Shown in pieces: positions 6,177 to 14,257 of a DNA stretch of 17,021 bases. The notes below the pieces were generated by a model. It searched no databases and was not told where the DNA came from. It saw nothing but the letters and a program-made list of their open reading frames with translations. The position numbers and the translations under genes are program-made. This stretch comes from an uncultured bacterium (GTDB lineage: Bacteria > Bacillota > Clostridia > Lachnospirales > Lachnospiraceae). The stretch covers positions 1 to 17,021 of the forward strand of contig CAJMQQ010000055.1 of NCBI GenBank assembly GCA_905215625.1, read 5' to 3'. Each line of letters opens with the position of its first letter. The first letter of the stretch is position 1.

Positions 6177-7130
6177 CTAAGAAATAATCGGATTCCCGTA
6201 CAGTAATGCCATAGTGATCAGGGAAGCGGTTCCATGCAGAAGTTTCCACAGTACATAATGCCGGATGGACAATCCGGCATTTTTTTTCGCGTAAATGACG
6301 CTTTTTGTCTGGAAAATACCGGAAATTCCGCCAAACGCTGCAGAAGCAGTGATAAACAACAGAGCTGGAAGGCCGGTCATGTCATGGGCAATGGTCTGAA
6401 TTCCTGTGGTGATTTCCAAAGTTCCCAAAAACCCGCACCGGACAACTGGGCTTAAAAAGGGAATCTTTGCCGTATAAAGGGACAGAATGGAAAACAGCAT
6501 AATGTATCCGCCGATTTTTACCATAGTCTCCGCACCGGACAAAAAGGCATCATCCAGAGAAAAGGAAGAGGTGTCCGGCGAAACCTCCGGTTTTTTAGAG
6601 CAGGCCGGCATAAAATCTTCCTTGTTTCTCCGGTAAATACGGTCTGCAAGAGCAGCGATGGGCAGGATAGGCAGATATAGGGAAACCAGGAGCTGCCAGG
6701 ATGGGACTTTGTAAGGCAGTCCGGAAACAGTTCCAATCTGGTTCATTACGTAGCCCAGAAGAAACATGGGGCTTGGATGGTTGCTGATGGCTAAAAGAAA
6801 ACGGGCCTCTGCTTCCTCAATCCATCCTTTTTCCAAAAAATCCCGGCAGGTTTTAGCTCCCATGGGATAGCCGCACAAAAGGCCGGAAAAAAGCACGTAT
6901 CCCCCCTGATCAGACAGATGGAGAATATGGTTAAAAATAGGCCGGAAGGGTTTCATAAAAAGTGGAACCGCCCCAAGGCCTGCGACTGCCTGAGAACAAA
7001 GCATAAACGGCATAAGGGTCGGAAGAACCACCATTCCCCACAGCACAAGGCCGTTTTTGGCTCCGGTAAATGCCCAGTCCGGCTTTGCCAGAAGAAGGAT
7101 CAGCATCAGGATAGGGATTGATTTTTTCAT
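6177..7130 (-). CDS. YlbJ/SpoVV-like sporulation integral membrane protein
   Basis: A 317-residue polytopic membrane protein. It shows hydrophobic helices from residue 4 on (SIPILMLILLLA), LVLWGMVVLPTLMPFMLC, and the family-typical block GYVLFSGLLCGYPMGAKTCRDFLEKGW followed by EAEARFLLAISNHPSPMFLLGYV, as in nucleoside-recognition (Gate) domain proteins. B. subtilis YlbJ (SpoVV), about 400 residues, is needed for dipicolinic acid entry into the forespore and sits beside rsmD-coaD; here the neighbour is the same but inverted. This protein is shorter, so orthology is likely, not proven. The start at ATG 7130 has AGG five bases upstream; an in-frame GTG at 7136 has none. It is convergent with the coiled-coil gene (17 bp between stops) and divergent from the M23 gene. 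Confidence 0.82.
   Translation of the reverse strand: MKKSIPILMLILLLAKPDWAFTGAKNGLVLWGMVVLPTLMPFMLCSQAVAGLGAVPLFMKPFRPIFNHILHLSDQGGYVLFSGLLCGYPMGAKTCRDFLEKGWIEEAEARFLLAISNHPSPMFLLGYVMNQIGTVSGLPYKVPSWQLLVSLYLPILPIAALADRIYRRNKEDFMPACSKKPEVSPDTSSFSLDDAFLSGAETMVKIGGYIMLFSILSLYTAKIPFLSPVVRCGFLGTLEITTGIQTIAHDMTGLPALLFITASAAFGGISGIFQTKSVIYAKKNAGLSIRHYVLWKLLHGTASLITMALLYGNPIIS
6257..6287 (+). terminator. Intrinsic terminator for the rsmD-coaD operon, inside the opposite gene
   Basis: AATGCCGGAT (6257-6266), loop GGACA, ATCCGGCATT (6272-6281), running into a stretch of eight T (6280-6287). The stem is perfect over 10 bp. It acts only rightward, since the leftward reading has no T run after the stem. 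It lies about 100 bp past the coiled-coil gene stop, within the 3' coding part of the convergent ylbJ-like gene. Confidence 0.88.
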
Positions 7131-7158
7131 AGACACCTGAATACAATGGGTTTATACA

Positions 7159-7188
7159 CGTATATGAAAGAATGAGGCAGGGATATGC
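7159..7188 (-). promoter_or_regulatory. Candidate SigmaE promoter for the ylbJ-like gene
   Basis: Read leftward: GCATATC (7188-7182), 15-base spacer, CATATACG (7166-7159). Compared with the SigmaE pattern (KMATATT, about 14-15 bases, CATACAMT) six of seven and six of eight positions fit. It would start transcription about 20 bases before the ATG at 7130. The -35 overlaps the start codon of the divergent M23 gene. The match is by eye only. Confidence 0.4.
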
Positions 7189-7988
7189 TGGTTTTAATTT
7201 TGATCCTTATGCTGGCGGCATTTCAGGTAACGCTGTCTGATTATCTGGTCAATAATCCGGACTACTACCAACTGGATGGAACTACCTGGGAGACCGGCAA
7301 ATTCCGCCAGATGGCGCTGGGCGAGACTATGATCCAACAAACGTCTTTGGATCCAGAAACCATTGCGGCGCTGATGGTAGAATACGATTATGATTTGACG
7401 GATCTAACGGAGATTTCTCCTAAAAGCGGCCCTATCCGGAACCGGAAACCTGCGGCTTTCCAAAAGCTGGTAAATGCCTATGAAACCGTATTGTCTGATT
7501 TGAAATTTTTCCCGATTCCAGAAAATGGCAGTCATACAGTAGAAGAAGTCTGTTATGAAGATGGATGGCTGGAGCCCAGAAGCTATGGGGGAGACAGAGG
7601 CCATGAAGGCTGCGACATTATGGGGACAAAGCAGCCGTCCGGCTTTTATCCCGTTGTCAGTATGAGCGACGGCGTTGTAGAAAAATGCGGATGGCTGGAA
7701 CAGGGAGGATGGCGGCTTGGTATTCGGACGCCAGGCGGCCTCTATGTGTATTATGCCCACCTTTACGGATACGCAAAGGAATGGAAGGAAGGCGACCAAA
7801 TTTCAGCCGGTACGCTGCTGGGATTTATGGGTGATACCGGATATTCCAAAATAGAAGGAACCACTGGAAATTTTCCCGTTCATCTTCATGTAGGGCTGTA
7901 TTTACGGACTGATAACTACGAAGAACTATCCGTAAATCCGTACTGGATCCTCCGGTATCTGGAGCAGTACCGCTTGAAGTACACCTAA
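7185..7988 (+). CDS. Membrane-anchored or secreted M23 family metallopeptidase
   Basis: A 267-residue protein with an N-terminal hydrophobic segment (residues 1-15, VLILILMLAAF) serving as signal anchor or signal peptide, a linker region (about 20-120), and a C-terminal LytM/M23 domain. The zinc ligands and catalytic residues are present: His140 and Asp144 in GHEGCDIM, His192 in YYAHLYG, and His233/His235 in VHLHVG. It should therefore be an active peptidoglycan endopeptidase, not a degenerate one. The ATG at 7185 is preceded by GAGGCAGGG. It diverges from the ylbJ-like gene across about 54 bp. That pairing, with the one-anchor-plus-M23 layout shared by SpoIIQ, raises the possibility of a sporulation role, but the evidence is only positional. 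Confidence 0.88.
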   Translation: MLVLILILMLAAFQVTLSDYLVNNPDYYQLDGTTWETGKFRQMALGETMIQQTSLDPETIAALMVEYDYDLTDLTEISPKSGPIRNRKPAAFQKLVNAYETVLSDLKFFPIPENGSHTVEEVCYEDGWLEPRSYGGDRGHEGCDIMGTKQPSGFYPVVSMSDGVVEKCGWLEQGGWRLGIRTPGGLYVYYAHLYGYAKEWKEGDQISAGTLLGFMGDTGYSKIEGTTGNFPVHLHVGLYLRTDNYEELSVNPYWILRYLEQYRLKYT

Positions 7989-8022
7989 GAAACCGGACAA
8001 TGTTTTAGGAAAACTATGCATA

Positions 8023-8053
8023 TTGCGCATATCATTTTCAAATGGGATATGAT
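8023..8053 (+). promoter_or_regulatory. Weak promoter candidate for the RsmF-type gene and following cluster
   Basis: TTGCGC (8023-8028) and TATGAT (8048-8053) with a 19-base spacer. The -35 overlaps a small dyad (TATGC 8015-8019 / GCATA 8027-8031). The spacer is long, so this is only a candidate, but a promoter is expected in this 112-bp gap because a tight gene cluster starts at 8101. Confidence 0.38.
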
Positions 8054-8100
8054 AGAATAAATACCTGTGACAAGTAAACCCTATATGCAAAAGAGGTACT

Positions 8101-9543
8101 ATGGAAAAACAATTTCAGCTGCCGGAAGAATATCTGCAGCACATGAAATCTCTTCTGGGAGAGGAAGAGTATCTGAACTACATAAAAAGTTTTGACAGCA
8201 AACGTTATCAGGGTCTTCGGGCAAACAGCATTAAAATCGCGCCGGAGGATTTAAAAGAGCTGGCTCCCTGGGATATGGAAAAAATCCCGTGGATTCCCAA
8301 TGGATTTTATTATGGCGACGAGGTAAAACCTGCAAAAGATCCCTATTATTATGCGGGCCTCTATTACCTTCAGGAGCCAAGCGCCATGACGCCTGCGTCT
8401 ACGCTTCCGATCTATCCGGGAGACCGGGTATTGGATCTATGCGCAGCGCCGGGAGGAAAGAGTACAGAGCTTGGCGCAAAATTAAAAGGACAGGGACTTT
8501 TGATTTCCAATGATATCAGCAATTCCAGAGCAAAGGCCTTACTGAAAAACCTGGAGCTGGCTGGAATCTCAAATTTCTGCGTAACCAGTGAAACTCCGGA
8601 AAAATTATCCCAGAGTTTTCCGGAATTTTTCGATAAAATCCTGGTAGACGCCCCTTGTTCCGGAGAGGGAATGTTCCGGAAAGAACACGATATGGTAAAA
8701 GACTGGATGGAAAAAGGTCCCAGTCATTATGCGAAGATCCAGAAGCAGATTGTAAAAGAAGCTGTAAAAATGTTAAAGCCGGGCGGATATCTGATGTATT
8801 CCACCTGTACGTTTTCCATGGATGAAGATGAAGGGATTATCAAATACATTATGGAAGAATTTCCAGATATGGGCCTTTTGTCCCTTCCAAAGTTTGAAGG
8901 AGCCAGCGGAGGAATCGGTCTTACCGGATGCCTCAGACTGTTCCCCCATAAACTGAAAGGAGAGGGGCATTTCATTGCTCTGATGCATAAACAGCAGCCT
9001 ATGCCGACGTCCAGTCTTCTGGAAGAGTATTATGCGGCTAAAAAGCCTCATTTAAACGAGCAGTCAAATACTTCGGGCCTTCCGAAGCCGAAAGCAAACT
9101 TTCCCCAGGTCATGGAGTTTTTGTCCCGCTGTACGCCAAGTCCTGAAAATCAGGACACTGGCGTCTGGGATACTTCCAGACTTTTAGAAAAAAACGGTAT
9201 GGTCTATTACCTTCCAGCCGGATTTTTAAAAGATACGGGACTGCGCTTTCTGCGAACCGGACTGCTTTTGGGCGAACTGAAAAAAGACCGGTTTGAGCCG
9301 TCCCAGGCCTTTGCTATGGCTTTAAAATGGGGACAGTATGAAAATGAAATTTCTTTTTCCAGACAGGATGACCGGGTTATCCGGTATTTAAAGGGGGAGA
9401 CCATTTCCCTGACTTCGGAAGAAGGAGAACAATTAAAGTCCGGCTGGTGTCTGGTCTGCGTGGATCAGTTTCCTCTGGGCTGGGCAAAAGTGTCGGGTCA
9501 GAACCTGAAAAATAAATATTATGCCGGATGGCGGTGGATGTAA
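8101..9543 (+). CDS. RsmF/RsmB-type rRNA (cytosine-C5)-methyltransferase
   Basis: A 480-residue NOL1/NOP2/Sun-family enzyme that adds a methyl group from SAM to C5 of a cytosine, most likely in 16S rRNA. The SAM loop is LDLCAAPGGKSTELGAKL (111-128). Both catalytic cysteines are present: Cys186 in DAPCSGEGMFRK and Cys236 in STCTF. The region after about residue 300 (KANFPQVMEFLSRC, and GLLLGELKKDRFEPSQAFAMAL) matches the C-terminal RNA-binding extension found in RsmF-like proteins of Firmicutes. The ATG at 8101 has AGAGG five bases upstream. Its stop TAA shares a base with the ATG of the next gene (TAATG), indicating coupled translation. The exact target base is not derivable from sequence. 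Confidence 0.92.
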   Translation: MEKQFQLPEEYLQHMKSLLGEEEYLNYIKSFDSKRYQGLRANSIKIAPEDLKELAPWDMEKIPWIPNGFYYGDEVKPAKDPYYYAGLYYLQEPSAMTPASTLPIYPGDRVLDLCAAPGGKSTELGAKLKGQGLLISNDISNSRAKALLKNLELAGISNFCVTSETPEKLSQSFPEFFDKILVDAPCSGEGMFRKEHDMVKDWMEKGPSHYAKIQKQIVKEAVKMLKPGGYLMYSTCTFSMDEDEGIIKYIMEEFPDMGLLSLPKFEGASGGIGLTGCLRLFPHKLKGEGHFIALMHKQQPMPTSSLLEEYYAAKKPHLNEQSNTSGLPKPKANFPQVMEFLSRCTPSPENQDTGVWDTSRLLEKNGMVYYLPAGFLKDTGLRFLRTGLLLGELKKDRFEPSQAFAMALKWGQYENEISFSRQDDRVIRYLKGETISLTSEEGEQLKSGWCLVCVDQFPLGWAKVSGQNLKNKYYAGWRWM

Positions 9544-10322
9544 TGGAAAAAAAACGAAAAGAGACTATGCGCCTGGACAAATTTTTAGGCGAAATGGGAA
9601 AAGGAACCCGCAGCCAGATAAAGGAAATGGCAAAAAAGGGCCGGATTATCGTCAATGGCATGGTTGAAAAAAAGCCGGAAAGGAAAATCAATCCGGAAAC
9701 TGATGAAATCACTCTGGACGGCTGTAAAGTGGCTTATCAGGCCTTTGAATATTATATGCTGCATAAACCCCAGGGCGTGGTCTCTGCCACAGAAGACGGA
9801 CGGTACCAGACGGTAACCAGCCTGATTGCCAACGCGGTTCGGAAGGATTTATTCCCAGTAGGCCGTCTGGACATTGATACGGAAGGACTTCTTCTCATTA
9901 CCAATGACGGGGATCTTGCCCACCGCCTTCTTTCGCCCAGACATCATGTCGACAAAACCTATTACGCCCATGTAACTGGAACTCTGCCGGACGATGCCGT
10001 CAGGCGTTTTCAGGATGGAATTGTGTTAGAGGACGGTACAGAGTGTATGCCGGCCAGACTGGAACTTCTTTCCGGGCAGCCAGAGGCTGGAAAAGCAGCT
10101 ATAAAACTTACGATCCAGGAAGGTAAATTCCATCAGGTAAAACGGATGTTTGAGGCTCTTGGCTGCCAGGTAGTGTATTTAAAGCGCCTTTCCATGGGAC
10201 CGCTTGTGCTGGATAAAGGACTGCAGCCAGGCGAATACCGGCCGCTTACAAACGAAGAAGTTGCATTACTGAAAAACAGGGGAGATTACATTGAAGAAAC
10301 AGATAAAAGCAGCAATTTTTGA
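9543..10322 (+). CDS. RsuA/RluB-family pseudouridine synthase
   Basis: A 259-residue protein with an N-terminal S4 RNA-binding domain (MRLDKFLGEMGKGTRSQIKEM, then GRIIVNG) and a catalytic domain with GRLDIDTEGLLLITNDGDLAHRL, where Asp110 is the catalytic aspartate. The family motif KTYYAHVTG and the C-terminal EGKFHQVKRMFEALG are intact. It converts a specific uridine of rRNA to pseudouridine; 16S (RsuA-type) versus 23S (RluB/E/F-type) cannot be decided by eye. The ATG at 9543 overlaps the upstream stop as TAATG; a longer in-frame start at 9528 would lie inside the previous gene without a better ribosome binding site. Its end overlaps the next gene by 32 bp. Confidence 0.92.
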   Translation: MEKKRKETMRLDKFLGEMGKGTRSQIKEMAKKGRIIVNGMVEKKPERKINPETDEITLDGCKVAYQAFEYYMLHKPQGVVSATEDGRYQTVTSLIANAVRKDLFPVGRLDIDTEGLLLITNDGDLAHRLLSPRHHVDKTYYAHVTGTLPDDAVRRFQDGIVLEDGTECMPARLELLSGQPEAGKAAIKLTIQEGKFHQVKRMFEALGCQVVYLKRLSMGPLVLDKGLQPGEYRPLTNEEVALLKNRGDYIEETDKSSNF

Positions 10323-10950
10323 TTTAGACGGAACCTTAGTGGATTCTATGTGGATGTGGCACGCCATTGATGTAGAATATCTGGCACGCTATGGGTATGA
10401 ATGCCCGGAAAATCTTCATCGGGTTATTGAGGGCATGAGTTTTTCGGAGACGGCGGTTTATTTTAAAGAACAGTTTTCCATTCCGGAATCCTTAGAAGAA
10501 ATCAAAGCGGACTGGATTGCCATGGCGATTGATAAATATTCCAATGAAGTACCGCTAAAAACAGGGGCAGAAGAGTTTTTAAAAGCATTAAAAGACCATC
10601 ATATCAAAATAGGGATTGCCACCAGCAATGGAAGAGAACTGGTGGATGCCGTATTAAACTCCTTAGGGGTTGCCGGATATTTTGACACCGTTACTGTGGG
10701 GTGCGAGGTAGCGGCTGGCAAACCGGCGCCGGATATTTATCTGGAAGCAGCAAGGCGGCTGCAAGTAAAGCCGGAAGAATGCGTGGTATTTGAGGATATC
10801 CCTGCCGGTATTCTGGCCGGAAAACGGGCTGGAATGACGGTTTTTGCAGTGGAAGATGAATTTTCCAAAGCATTAAGAGAAGAAAAAGAAGCGTTGGCAG
10901 ATTATTTTATTGAAGATTTTTTACAATTGAGGTGTGTGAATGATACATGA
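10291..10950 (+). CDS. HAD-superfamily phosphatase / beta-phosphoglucomutase-like
   Basis: A 219-residue haloacid dehalogenase hydrolase. Motif I is FDLDGTLVDS with Asp11 and Asp13, motif II ATSN (about 111-114), motif III the lysine of GKPAPDIY, and motif IV VFEDIPAGILAG. The helical cap between motifs I and II gives it the beta-phosphoglucomutase/phosphoglycolate phosphatase architecture; the substrate is unknown. It starts at a TTG at 10291: GGGGAG lies at 10279-10284 with six-base spacing, the reading MKKQIKAAIFDLDGT is what the family needs, and the next ATG falls after motif I. It overlaps the end of the pseudouridine synthase gene by 32 bp and the next gene by 11 bp. Confidence 0.9.
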   Translation: MKKQIKAAIFDLDGTLVDSMWMWHAIDVEYLARYGYECPENLHRVIEGMSFSETAVYFKEQFSIPESLEEIKADWIAMAIDKYSNEVPLKTGAEEFLKALKDHHIKIGIATSNGRELVDAVLNSLGVAGYFDTVTVGCEVAAGKPAPDIYLEAARRLQVKPEECVVFEDIPAGILAGKRAGMTVFAVEDEFSKALREEKEALADYFIEDFLQLRCVNDT

Positions 10951-12861
10951 TTTTTTGCCTATCAGTCGGGCTGACATGGAAAAAAGAGGCTGGGATCAGT
11001 GTGATTTTGTCTATATAACCGGAGACGCCTATGTGGATCACCCATCTTTTGGTACTGCGATTATCAGCCGTCTGCTGGAATCCAGGGGGTACAAGGTAGG
11101 AATTATTTCCCAGCCGGATTGGAAAGAGGATGGAAGCATCGCCATCTTAGGAGAACCAAGACTGGGGTTTCTGGTTTCTTCCGGAAATATGGATCGGTTG
11201 TGGTGACTGCGGGCGGTGTGTCCAAAAAGCGGAGAAAAACCGATGCCTATACGCCGGGGGGAGTGATGGGCCGCCGTCCGGATTATGCAGCAGTGGTATA
11301 TTCTAATCTAATCCGGAGAACGTTTCCAAAAGCGCCGATTATTATTGGCGGTATTGAGGGAAGTCTCCGCCGTCTGGCTCATTATGATTACTGGTCCAAT
11401 AAGCTGAAGCATTCGATTCTGGTGGATTCCCAAGCAGATTTGATTTCTTACGGAATGGGAGAACATTCTATCGTAGAGATTGCAGACGCCCTGGATTCCG
11501 GACTGGACATTAAAGACATTACTTTTATTAACGGAACCGTCTATAAGACCAGTTCCTTAGAATCGGTTTATGACGCCCAGATCCTGCCTTCTTTTGATGA
11601 AATGAAGGCAGACAGGCGAGTGTATGCAGAAAGCTTTTATACCCAGTATCTGAATACGGATTCGGTTACCGGAAAGCGGCTGGTAGAGCCGTACCGGGAC
11701 AATCTGTTTGTAGTACAGAATCCTCCGGCGAAGCCTTTGACGATGGAAGAAATGGATGACGTTTACGGACTTCCCTATATGAGAGCCAGCCATCCTTCCT
11801 ATGATAAAGATGGCGGCGTTCCAGCTTTTTCTGAGATTAAATTCAGCTTAATCAGCAATCGTGGCTGCTTTGGTTCCTGCAGCTTCTGCGCCCTGACCTT
11901 CCATCAGGGAAGGGTGATCCAGGCCAGAAGCCATGAGTCCCTGGTAGAAGAGGCCACACTTCTGACAGAGGAAAAAGATTTTAAGGGTTATATCCATGAC
12001 GTCGGCGGCCCGACTGCTAATTTCCGCTATCCGGCCTGTGAAAAACAGCTGACCCACGGAGCCTGTAAAAACCGGCAGTGCTTATTCCCGACTCCATGCA
12101 AAAATTTAAGAGCAGACCACACCGATTACATCCAGCTTTTAAGAAAGCTGAGAGCCATTCCGAAAGTAAAGAAGGTCTTTATCCGATCCGGAATCCGTTT
12201 CGACTACCTGTTAGCAGATCCCAGCAAACAGTTTTTAAAGGAATTATGCCAGTATCATGTCAGCGGCCAGTTAAAGGTTGCGCCGGAGCACGTATCTGAC
12301 GCAGTGCTGACCCGGATGGGAAAACCAGAAAACAAGGTTTACCGTCAGTTCTGCGATGAGTATAAGAAAATGAATGAAAAACTGGGATTAAAGCAATATC
12401 TGGTTCCTTACCTGATGTCTTCCCATCCTGGATCCACGATGAAAGAAGCTGTAGAACTGGCCGAGTATTTAAGGGATCTGGGTTATATGCCGGAACAGGT
12501 TCAGGACTTTTATCCAACCCCGTCTACAATTTCGACTTGTATGTATTACACCGGACTGGATCCCAGAACCATGAAGCCAGTCTATGTGCCTACCAATCCT
12601 CATGAAAAGGCCATGCAGAGGGCGCTGATCCAGTACCGCCGTCCGGAAAACCGTCCGTTGGTAGAAGAAGCCCTTCGTCTGGCTGGAAGAACGGATTTAA
12701 TCGGTTATGGGCCAAAATGCCTGATTCGTCCGGAAAAAGGATCCCATAACGAAAGCGGCTGGGAAAAGACAACCGCAGGTTCCAGAAACGGAGGATCAAA
12801 AAAACGGCAGAAATCGAAAAAGACCATCCGGAACGTTCATAAAAAGATGGCAAAAAAGTAG
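10940..12861 (+). pseudogene. YgiQ-type radical SAM protein, frameshifted near residue 85
   Basis: The first frame (10940-11206) encodes the normal N-terminus (FLPISRADMEKRGWDQCDFV, ITGDAYVDHPSFG, LGEPRLGFLVSSGNMD) and hits TGA at 11204. From about 11194 the homology continues in the +2 frame: VSKKRRKTDAYTPGGVMGRRPDYA, IIIGGIEGSLRRLAHYDYWS, the iron-sulfur motif C-x3-C-x2-C in NRGCFGSCSFCALTFHQGR, and the basic C-terminus to 12861. Between Met-Asp and VSKKRR the family normally has about seven residues including NHYT; here 23 bases of unrelated sequence sit there, so the break is more than one lost base. The start at 10940 has GAGGTG upstream. YgiQ proteins have no established substrate. The product is probably lost or truncated unless the break is a sequencing error. 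Confidence 0.82.
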
Positions 12862-12878
12862 ATTGGGAGGGAGAAGGG

Positions 12879-13676
12879 ATGATGAATACCCGCAGGCTTC
12901 AGATTGCAGTAGTTACCGGCGCGTCTTCCGGTATGGGAAGAGAAACCGTGATTCAGTTGGCAGACCGGTTTGCCTGCCTGGATGAAATCTGGGTTCTGGC
13001 AAGAAGAAAAGACCGGTTAATCCAGTTGGAAAGCCAGGTGCCAGTACGTCTTAGGATCTTTGAGGCAGATATTACCAACGAAGAAGATTTAGATGGGTTC
13101 CGGAATGCGCTTGGGAAAGAATCCCCCCATATCCGCTTTCTGGTCAATGCGGCCGGATACGGTAAGACTGGCCGTTCGGGACAAATAGACGGGAAAATGG
13201 AAACTGGGATGGTAGATTTAAACTGCAAGGCTCTCCTTTCCATGACCCAGATCTGCCTCCCTTATCTGGCAGAAGGCGGAAAAATCCTTCAGTATGCGTC
13301 TGCCGCCGCCTTTCTGCCCCAGCCTGGATTTGCCGTATATGCGGCATCCAAAGCCTTTGTATTAAGCTACAGCAGGGCTTTAAACAGGGAATTGAACTCC
13401 CGCCGGATTACGGTAACAGCCGTCTGCCCTGGTCCGGTTCAAACGGAATTTTTCCAGGTAATGGAAGAGGGAGGACAGGCCGGATCTTATCCCCTTTATA
13501 AGAGGCTTGTAATGGCAAAGCCGGAAAAGGTAGTTAAAAAAGCCATTGAAGACAGCGTTTTGGGAAACAGTATTTCTGTCTATGGGATTGCCATGAAGAG
13601 CTTTTGCCTCATGTGCAAAATCCTTCCACAGGAGTGGATTTTATCGTTTATGGAAGGCAGAAAGAGAGGAGAATGA
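12879..13676 (+). CDS. Short-chain dehydrogenase/reductase
   Basis: A 265-residue NAD(P)-dependent oxidoreductase. The Rossmann glycine motif is VVTGASSGMG (11-20), the NAAG motif is at 90-93, Ser141 with Tyr154 and Lys158 in YAASK form the catalytic set, and CPGPVQTEF (183-191) follows. The Arg-rich ARRKDR after the second strand favours NADPH. The C-terminus (CLMCKILPQEWILSFMEG) is hydrophobic and may lie on the membrane, as in the DltE/YqjQ-like group. Substrate unknown. Start at 12879 has GGGAGGG upstream; ATG 12882 is equally possible. It lies 17 bp after the ygiQ gene and ends three bases before the next start. Confidence 0.92.
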   Translation: MMNTRRLQIAVVTGASSGMGRETVIQLADRFACLDEIWVLARRKDRLIQLESQVPVRLRIFEADITNEEDLDGFRNALGKESPHIRFLVNAAGYGKTGRSGQIDGKMETGMVDLNCKALLSMTQICLPYLAEGGKILQYASAAAFLPQPGFAVYAASKAFVLSYSRALNRELNSRRITVTAVCPGPVQTEFFQVMEEGGQAGSYPLYKRLVMAKPEKVVKKAIEDSVLGNSISVYGIAMKSFCLMCKILPQEWILSFMEGRKRGE

Positions 13677-13679
13677 CAG

Positions 13680-14249
13680 ATGAAACGAATTCAGAAAGGC
13701 ACTTATGGTTACCGGGAATACCGAAGAAAAGCACAGATTATCGAGCTTATCATCGGTGCAGCCATGATTCTCGGACAGCTTCTTGCCAGAAATTTTACCG
13801 ACAATCAGGCTGCAAAAAACATCCTTACGGTTATGGCGATTCTGACCGTCCTTCCAGTAGCCAATGTGGCATCTCCATTTCTGGCTTCATTCCATTATCG
13901 GACGCCGAAAAAGGAATTTTACCAGGCGGTTCATCCATATGAAGAAAAAAGCGTGATTCTTTATGATCTGATTGTAACGTCAAAGGAGCAGATTCTTCCG
14001 TTAGACGCAGTGTCGGTTCATCCCGCCGGGGTGTGCGCCTACTGTTCCAATCCCAAAATCGACGTGGCAAAGGCAGAGAAATTTTTAAACGAGATGTTTA
14101 CCGGACACCGGCTGGACGGCAATGTCCGGATTGTCAAAGAAGAAGGAGCGTTTGAACGCCGGTTAAAGGGTTTAAAACCTGCCTCTTCTTATGAAGATGA
14201 CGGAAGCGTCAGCTATGCAGCAGAGCTGCTGAAAAATTTGTCCATGTAG
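13680..14249 (+). CDS. Two-helix membrane protein of unknown function
   Basis: A 189-residue protein I cannot place in a named family. A basic N-terminus (MKRIQKGTYGYREYRRKAQ) precedes two membrane helices (about 19-36, IIELIIGAAMILGQLLA, and about 47-70, NILTVMAILTVLPVANVASPFLASF). By the positive-inside rule the roughly 118-residue C-terminal part is cytoplasmic. That part holds YDLIVTSKEQILPLDAVSVHP and a CxxC pair, Cys119 and Cys122 in VCAYCSNPK, followed by a helix (AEKFLNEMFTGHRL). A GAGAGGAGA lies just upstream of the ATG at 13680. The next gene follows by eight bases, its ribosome binding site overlapping this stop. Its place between a reductase and a pseudouridine synthase gives no clear clue to function. 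Confidence 0.82.
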   Translation: MKRIQKGTYGYREYRRKAQIIELIIGAAMILGQLLARNFTDNQAAKNILTVMAILTVLPVANVASPFLASFHYRTPKKEFYQAVHPYEEKSVILYDLIVTSKEQILPLDAVSVHPAGVCAYCSNPKIDVAKAEKFLNEMFTGHRLDGNVRIVKEEGAFERRLKGLKPASSYEDDGSVSYAAELLKNLSM

Positions 14250-14257
14250 GAGGTTTT

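Noticed and set aside
11204..11206. In-frame TGA in ygiQ read as selenocysteine or other recoding
   Set aside because: The sequence after TGA in the original frame is not homologous to YgiQ; homology resumes in another frame, so recoding of the stop would not restore the protein. I also see no slippery heptamer.
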